The notes under the pieces: generated by a model | What the model saw: only the letters and a program-made list of their open reading frames with translations | Databases searched by the model: none | What the model was told of the DNA's origin: nothing | NCBI RefSeq assembly: GCF_000699445.3 | Contig: NC_067201.1 | Coordinates: 21,952,533-22,016,532, forward strand | Direction of reading: 5' to 3' | Length of the DNA: 64,000 nucleotides | Origin: Schistosoma haematobium | Lineage: Eukaryota > Platyhelminthes > Trematoda > Strigeidida > Schistosomatidae | Shown: positions 57,931 to 64,000 of the stretch, piece after piece | Position numbering within the stretch: the stretch's first letter is position 1 | Layout: every line of letters starts with the position of its first letter | Translations under genes and position numbers: made by a program

Positions 57931-58448
57931 TTATTCTCATTAGAATAAAACAAATACAAAGTGATAATTATGTTTTAAAACAATATAATACAAAAAAACA
58001 TAACTCTGATAAAAGAGAAAGAAACCAAGAAGGGAATAGTTAGCCTTCTTTTCTTCTTAAATAATGACAAACATTTCAAAATTCAACTTTAATAGTTGAA
58101 TACCATTGAAGCGAGTATAATAAGAGGTGTGTTTGTGCGCATCCGGGTGTATATTACCCATGTATCTATGCATGTATGTATGTATGTATGTATGTATGTA
58201 TGTATGTGTGTGTGGGGGGGGCGCGTATGCATTGTGTAATAGACATGGAGGATTTCATTTGGTACAATTCTAAAACTACTTAAATTACTTAATAGAAATG
58301 ATTGGAATTAAGTTAATATGACAGTCCATTATTTTTTAAAAGAAAAAATCCATTATAGAATAACTAATCTTATTAGTAAAGGAGAAAAGTCTTTTATTAA
58401 TAGATTAGTGTTATAAATTCTTCTGTCTGTCTGAATGTAGATAAATAA
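57931..58448. other. Stretch without recognised genes
   Basis: (GTAT)n at 58165-58207 followed by a G run. Nothing else recognised. Confidence 0.4.
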
Positions 58449-59545
58449 GTCAGTCAGTCAGTCATTCAGCAACAACATAGAACTTCGTATGTACATACAT
58501 CAGTTCGAGTTGCCATATCACATTAGTACATAGATACAATTGTCCATTCAAATATCGTAGTGGCAGATGTAGTCAAAGTATAGGCAGTAATCGGAAAGAT
58601 TAGGGCTTGAAGATGTTATTCAACGAGTATAATCCAGTGAAATAAATTTGGAAAGAGACAAAAAGAAAGGGACATGAACAATTCAGAAGATTAGAATTTG
58701 GGAGAATACAAAGAGTGGATGCACCTGCGCCATTGCAAACGATTTTGAGTCATGTCACTTTCAAGGTCTTCAATCATCGGTGACTATCGTCTCATGTATT
58801 CTAACCAGGTAGTCTACACCTACCAACATGGTTCAGTCCACTTCTCAGTGACTTTATGGATTTGTGCCATGTTTTGATCTGGTCGCCCCTAGCTTTCTTC
58901 CAACCTACTCCTACACCATAAAACATCGACGGTCGAGGCAGTCGGTGGTTGGGCATACGTAACACATGTTCCAGCCATCTCAACTGATGAAGTTTCACTA
59001 ATTCATCAATTGATTTGCCATTCTTAGCTAGTACCGTTTCCTAACAACTGCATTACTTACTCAGTGGTCCTAGGATATATGAGCGATGCTTCGAAGACAC
59101 CTATGAACGAATACTAGTAACCTATGAATATGCTCTACTCTTATCGGCCATGTTTCACTGTCATAAAGTAGGACGGAACGAACTACTGTGCAGTAAACCC
59201 GTCCTTTGGTTGGTAGACCAACGCTATAAATGACGCAGGTCGGCAAAAGCTAGTCGAGCCTTCTGTATCCGTGCTGAGATTTCGTCACACACCAGACCAC
59301 AAGGGCTGATAAGACTCATAATATAAGTGAAGTGGCCGACACGTTCAACTACGTCACTCCCTACCATTAGTACAGGTGTCAAAGCAACTTAATCCTGAAG
59401 TAACAATTTGCATTTCAGTGGGGAGAACGGCATCCAGAACATGCTTGCATTATTGCTTATAGTGGTCAGGAGACTCTGTATTTTGTTAGCGTCTTCACCA
59501 CACAGAACTATGTCATTGGCATATTCTAAGTCAACAAGTGAATCT
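58449..59545 (-). mobile_element. LINE fragment (second LINE type), longest copy
   Basis: Minus strand gives, in order, an RT-active-site-like LEYANDIVLCGEDANK (FADD replaced by YAND), HVGHFTYIMSLISP, ARIQKARLAFADLRHL, VYCTVVRSVLLYDSETW and RWLEHVLRMPNHRLPR. Multiple frameshifts; pseudogene. (CAGT)n at 58449-58462 is the 3' tail. Confidence 0.8.
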
Positions 59546-59589
59546 CCTGGTAAAATCAATAATGATGTATATTACGTATGTTCGAATAC

Positions 59590-59715
59590 CAAGAGCTTGA
59601 TCGTGAATGAGCACTGCTGAGGAGTCCCATACTAGGACGAAACGACCTTTCAGTGCTTCCAGGTTTTCCATGATAGTCTAGCTTTAATTGACTCGTAAAT
59701 TCAACTATTAAATTA
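59590..59715 (+). repeat. SINE-B copy
   Basis: Ribozyme and tail. Core CTGAGGA (59617-59623), stem II GTCC/GGAC, GAAA and stem I GCACTG/CAGTGC are intact; stem III (ACGA/CCTT) is mostly unpaired and the triplet is TTT, so cleavage is doubtful. Confidence 0.75.
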
Positions 59716-59832
59716 TTAAATATGTCATACACATAGTTAACTTTATCATTTTGAAAAGAGCAAGTGGTGATGCTCCATTAAATATATGTTTGATTTATTG
59801 TTGTGAACTGTATTTGCCAATTAGTGTACTAC

Positions 59833-60068
59833 TGTAGTGAACGACTACACCAGTGGGGACAACTGAATGTAATTGAATACAAAATTACAGAATCTGAGGA
59901 CCATACAATGAATACTTCATTTACAAACTGTCAATCAATCGTTTCAGACTTCACTGTTCTCATTCTATTTTCTTCGATCTTGTTAACCTTCTGCCGTCAG
60001 GCATTTCACTTTTAATTGATGATGATACATACTACTTATATCTGTCGAAGTCAGTAGCACATACCACA
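59833..60068. mobile_element. Candidate solo LTR
   Basis: A 236-base repeat starting TGTAGTGAAC and ending ACATACCACA, i.e. the TG..CA ends expected of an LTR. Related copies at 35219-35466, 45760-45960 and a start fragment at 48605. No internal gag/pol sequence is nearby. A clean target duplication is not visible, so the class is uncertain. Confidence 0.5.
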
Positions 60069-60384
60069 TTACTAGAAACTATAGAGTATTGGGTAGCTAT
60101 TCCATCAACCGTAGAACTATGTCGTAAATCGACTAAATTTGAAATTATACCGATAGACATTAACTTGAAATAAGTAAGCGCTCATGGAGACATTTGAAGA
60201 TTGATGATTATCTGTACAGGCAGACGAATAGTCTCATACTAAGATGAAACGAATGCCCAGTGGGAAATATGTAATTCATTTTGTTTGAGTAAATGTATGA
60301 GAATATCCTTAATTATGTATATAATTCTAACGAAATTCACACGAGATATTCTGAACTAAATAACAGTCATCAATAATTGTTTTA

Positions 60385-60650
60385 ATGACTGAGATCATGA
60401 GTCAACTGAAACTAGACCACCATGGAAAACCTGGGATTGCTGGACAGCCCATGTCATCCTATTGCAGGACTCTTCAATAGGGCGCATCCATGATCCCACC
60501 TCACGAGATTCGAACCCAGGATCCATCGGTCTGGCGCAAGAACGCTTAACCTCTAGACGGCCGCTCATTGTTTCCTGGTTTTCCATCGTGGTCTAGCTTC
60601 AGTTGGCTTATGATATCAACCATTAAAATTACCATGATATCCACAAAACT
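60385..60650. repeat. SINE-B composite
   Basis: Minus tail to B box (60385-60560) fused to a + strand tail (60560-60650). The ribozyme core is lost. Confidence 0.7.
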
Positions 60651-61340
60651 CATTTTGATATTAATAATTATGCTGTAAAATTCTTAAGTAACCGAATACC
60701 AATAGATGGAAGACTTGTGGAGAGTGTTCCTTTTAATGGTAATTAGATAGCTAAACAATGTCAGGTAGATCTTTCGTGCCAGTAGGTTATTCGTTGATAT
60801 ATTGATAGAAGAAACCAAATTAGTAGTGAACAATTCTTTATTTAGCTCATGTGACAGTCATAATGGAGCTGGAGGTTACCTGTTCAAACACACAAAGTTT
60901 GTTAACATTCAATATAAGGTAATAGGAAAATATAATGCCTATACAAAATAAGGAAGTGAATGAACACTTCAGCTTTATTGTTTTAACATGTAATTAGTTG
61001 TTCAAGGTCAACTCTTAACTAATCAATCTGAGTTGTTACATTAACTTCCTTCTAGAATCAACTTCCGTAGGAACTTCATTTAGATCAATCAATCAATCAA
61101 TCACTCCAGTATATGCATTCCATTCTACTTATGACTTGTTAGTTAGATGGACTCTTATCGTTGTGTTGATATATACAGTCAGACACTAACATAATATCTT
61201 TCCCTTTAAATGACTACGGGTTATCCATCGTGTCCTGTTTTAAACACTAGATATATCCAGTTGATGAGTCCTCAGTAGGAAGAAGAATGCTTCATATATT
61301 CCAGTACTAACTACAAGTAGGTATAAAAATTGTAAGATAT
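60651..61340. other. Stretch with a SINE-A remnant only
   Basis: A decayed SINE-A ribozyme region at about 61250-61315 (TTGATGA, GGA..GAA). Nothing else recognised. Confidence 0.4.
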
Positions 61341-61344
61341 GGCT

Positions 61345-61500
61345 AAATTTAATAGTTGAATCCATGAATGGATTTAAGCTAACCTGAAAGCATTGGACGA
61401 TCGTTTCATCTTAATATGAGACTTCTCGACACTTCATCCATTATTCCATAATAAAAGGACTCGAACTCAAGATCTTCTGTCTCTCGTGTGAACGCTATAG
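61345..61500 (-). repeat. Decayed SINE-B copy
   Basis: Tail and B-box region recognisable (GGACTCGAACTC on the + strand). Confidence 0.5.
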
Positions 61501-61785
61501 TTCAGTTGAAACAATTGCCACAAAGAGCATATTTATTGTCAAATAATACTGATAGAAAATCCATTCAAAATATCAACAACAACAAAGGTGGTTAAAATCT
61601 TTTCTATCATTGATCTACATTCACAATTGATTGATCACTGGGTGGTGATCAATCTCATGCCTGTCTAGTCCCTATTAGTGCAGATCGAATGCTATCGATC
61701 ATGTTGCAATGTGGCCACCAGTCTAGGTGACTCGACACTGCGGGCACTATGTATTGAGATTAGATGGTGGTTGGAGGTAGTCAAC

Positions 61786-61840
61786 AGGAAACCCTGGACC
61801 CGGGTTTCGTGCTACTTGGCACTCGTCAGCAAGGTGTACC
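61786..61840 (-). ncRNA. Hammerhead ribozyme, SINE-C type, intact
   Basis: Minus strand: ACCTTG, CTGACGA, GTGC/GCAC, GAAA, ACCC/GGGT, GTC, CAGGGT. Identical in all paired positions to 62081-62136. Confidence 0.85.
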
Positions 61841-61984
61841 TGTAATCTTGAGGGAACTGGTGGCCACATTGCAACATGATCGATAGCATTCGATCTGCAC
61901 TAATAGGGACTAGACAAGCATGAGATTGATCACCACCCAGTGATCAATCAATTGTGATTACATCTCAGTCCTACAGGAGGTTAG

Positions 61985-62060
61985 TCACGGCTCGGATAGC
62001 TCAGTGGTAACGTCTCTGACTGTGAAGCTGGGTGACACGAGATCGAATCCGCCAGGGAGC
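61985..62060 (+). promoter_or_regulatory. tRNA-like internal RNA polymerase III promoter of SINE-C
   Basis: A box TAGCTCAGTGG at 61997-62007 and B-box-like GATCGAATCC at 62041-62050, spaced as in a tRNA gene. The acceptor arms do not pair over seven bases, so this is a tRNA-derived SINE head, not a functional tRNA. Confidence 0.7.
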
Positions 62061-62080
62061 ACCAGTTCCCTCAAGATTAC

Positions 62081-62136
62081 AGGTACACCTTGCTGACGAG
62101 TGCCAAGTAGCACGAAACCCGGGTCCAGGGTTTCCT
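62081..62136 (+). ncRNA. Hammerhead ribozyme, SINE-C type, intact
   Basis: Core CTGACGA, stem II GTGC/GCAC, GAAA, stem III ACCC/GGGT, cleavage after 62125, stem I ACCTTG/CAGGGT. About 30 bases downstream of the tRNA-like head. Confidence 0.85.
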
Positions 62137-62164
62137 GTTGACTACCTCCAACCACCATCTAATT

Positions 62165-63490
62165 GATCTACATTCCTTAACCGAATTTTTTCTTCTACTT
62201 CTTCTTCAAGTCAACATCTTCTTCTCCTTCATACTTGTCAACATGAATTAGTTACGTTAAACATTGAATAGATACACTCAAACACACACACATACACACA
62301 TGCATATATGTACATCTATACATATCAGTACAAATGAGGGGAATTGACAGTTGTATTATCATTGATCATCGTCAACATTATAACACTAATCAGTTATGCA
62401 TTATTAAATGAATCCTTTTCTATTATATTTGTAAGAACACTTAGCAACCATACAAAATACTACTAGTAGTAGTAGTACTAATACTACTATTAATAATGAT
62501 AGTAATATTTTTATTCCAAACTCTTAATTTATTCATTTAGGTTTTCTTTTATATGATATAATTATCCATTTAATATAGATACTCATTAGTTTTACTTGTT
62601 CAGTAATCCAAATCAACTCTCAATCCCTCACTCACTCACTTACCCTCTCTCTCTTTTCTTCTCCTTCACTCTCTCTCTCTCTCGCCCGCTCGCTCTCGCT
62701 CTCGCACATACACACACACACACACACAAATACCCTGACTACTCTATTCTATATAAAATGATATTCATTTTTATTCAGATTCATTTACATTAATTTTGTA
62801 ATACCTGTTCGACTTGAGAAAACTCAAGTCTATTCTTTTCATGGTCTAGTAAGTTCATTCATTCATTCATTCATTTAATGAATGAATGAATGAATGAAAA
62901 GGAGAATAATAATAAACAAACAAACAAATAAATGAATATTTTTATTCCACTCATTTAAACCATCTCACATTGTATCATTCTATATTACAATTCAACCGTA
63001 CAATCTAAGTCATCATTATTCTATTCATGATTGCCGAGACAATCACAATCACATTCAGTACACGTTTGTTAGTAGTAGTAGTAGTAGTAGTCGGAGTAGG
63101 AGGAGGAGGATTTCATTTTGAAAAAGTAATATTCACAATTCAATAAGAATTCAGTGGGGGGGGGAGTATTTAGCTATTATTGTTGTAACTATGGTGGTGG
63201 TGGTGGTGATGACGATGATGATGTTATCACTATCTCCTATGTTTACTTCCAATGTTGATAACCATATACACATATATATATGTATACTACTTATAATAGT
63301 AATAGTAATAATAATCGGAGCGAAACTAACTGGATGATTGAATGATTACATAACTGACAGAATAATTATTAAACTGATTAGACAATTATTTCCATTTGAG
63401 ATTTATATTTTACAATGATAAAATAAAAAATAAATATGAAATAAAGACAAAATCTGTTTTCATTTTTTTTAGTTCTCTTGGATATTTCTA
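62165..63490. other. Repeat-poor stretch with simple repeats
   Basis: No gene supported. (CT)n(CA)n at 62640-62728, back-to-back (ATTC)n/(ATGA)n at 62858-62898, AGT/GGA repeats at 63071-63110 and (GGT)n at 63193-63208. Confidence 0.45.
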
Positions 63491-63494
63491 TGGG

Positions 63495-63815
63495 TGTAAT
63501 GAGATCTAGAGGTGAACTGGTCGCTCATGAGACTGAAGGTTCTGAGTTCGATTCCTTGTACTATTTACCTTGATAATCAAAGAATTCTGAACCTTTTGGA
63601 TTCTTGATAGATTACGTAATGGAAATGAATTCTATTGAGATGGTGAACAGATCACAGTTGGACCGTCATTAAAAACTTGAACATAATGAATAGGCGTTTC
63701 TTCCTAGAACGAAACTACTCAACAGTGCGTATTTATGATCTCGTAGCCGGGAATCGAACCCAAGGCTTTCGGCTTCATACAGTGAATGCTTAATCACTAG
63801 CCTTAATCCAAATGG
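63495..63815. repeat. Decayed SINE-B copies
   Basis: A + strand B-box piece (63495-63560) and a minus piece (63640-63815) with B box GAATCGAACCC on the + strand; ribozyme decayed. Confidence 0.5.
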
Positions 63816-64000
63816 TGTGGAATCATATTGACAGTTTAAAATAATCCCAACTGATTAGCTAGTATATAGTTGAGGACAAAACAACAAAGTACCTAATGAA
63901 TTCATTGTATTCTACAACTAATATTGTTCCCGGTTTAATTAAATTTGTAAAGGAAACCAACTACTCATATGAAATTGACCAAAACAGGGGTATTTATAGT

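Larger units (their letters stand above)
61617..62163. repeat. SINE-C inverted cluster, locus 2
   Basis: Minus copy 61617-61860 (3' body then ribozyme), + strand 3' body 61862-61970, then a + copy 61985-62163 with tRNA-like head (A box TAGCTCAGTGG 61997-62007, B-box region GATCGAATCC 62041-62050) and ribozyme. The two 3' bodies form a ~105-bp inverted repeat. Confidence 0.85.

Overview
The window looks like nuclear DNA of a blood fluke, most likely genus Schistosoma (species not determined). The grounds are AT-rich sequence, GT-AG introns, proteins with long Ser/Asn/Thr/His runs, a large load of dispersed retroelements, and repeats matching the Smalpha design known from schistosomes: a tRNA-like RNA polymerase III head followed by a hammerhead ribozyme. 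Everything here was read by eye; no alignment, folding or database search was run, so repeat edges are approximate to about 10-20 bases unless stated.

Two protein-coding genes can be supported, both on the + strand. The first is the 3' end of an unrecognised gene: an exon open at the left edge (to 217), a 4.65 kb intron, and a terminal exon 4870-5703. The second, 33493-47870, is a complete three-exon homeobox gene of the BarH/BARHL class. Its exons are 33493-34147, 43065-43590 and 46859-47870; reading frame is kept across both introns and the product is 730 residues. It carries an N-terminal FIL repression motif, a homeodomain with the Bar signature (Thr47, Tyr49, Gln50), and the Bar-type extension after the homeodomain. 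It should be a nuclear, sequence-specific DNA-binding regulator.

The 27.8 kb between the genes, both BARHL introns and the 16 kb downstream are largely a graveyard of mobile elements. Three short retroposon families carry hammerhead ribozymes: SINE-A (Smalpha-like, CTGANGA/GTCC..GGAC), SINE-B (the commonest, about 40 copies and fragments) and SINE-C (two loci, four intact ribozymes). Also present are 5'-truncated RTE-type LINE fragments with (CTTA)n/(TAAG)n 3' tails, a second LINE type with a (CTGA)n-like tail, Penelope-like fragments with a degraded GIY-YIG endonuclease, a ~480 bp retroposon with an AAAT-repeat tail (here R480), a ~250 bp repeat (R250), hairpin repeats, a 249 bp MITE with a perfect 9-bp target duplication, and a candidate solo-LTR family. 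Two long inverted repeats stand out: 15358-16231 with 41951-42824 (874 bp each, nearly identical), and 11113-11901 with 18931-19701 (more diverged).

The most interesting theme is the hammerhead system. The three families share the catalytic core but differ by compensatory changes in all three stems. Each has a perfectly palindromic 8-nt stem III, which points to cleavage as a dimer. Several copies of all three families sit in head-to-head composites. Sense-strand SINEs lie within about 30-70 bases of every visible splice acceptor. Repeat-poor stretches (about 27190-28385, 32575-33490 and 62165-63490) are the places to look for regulatory DNA.
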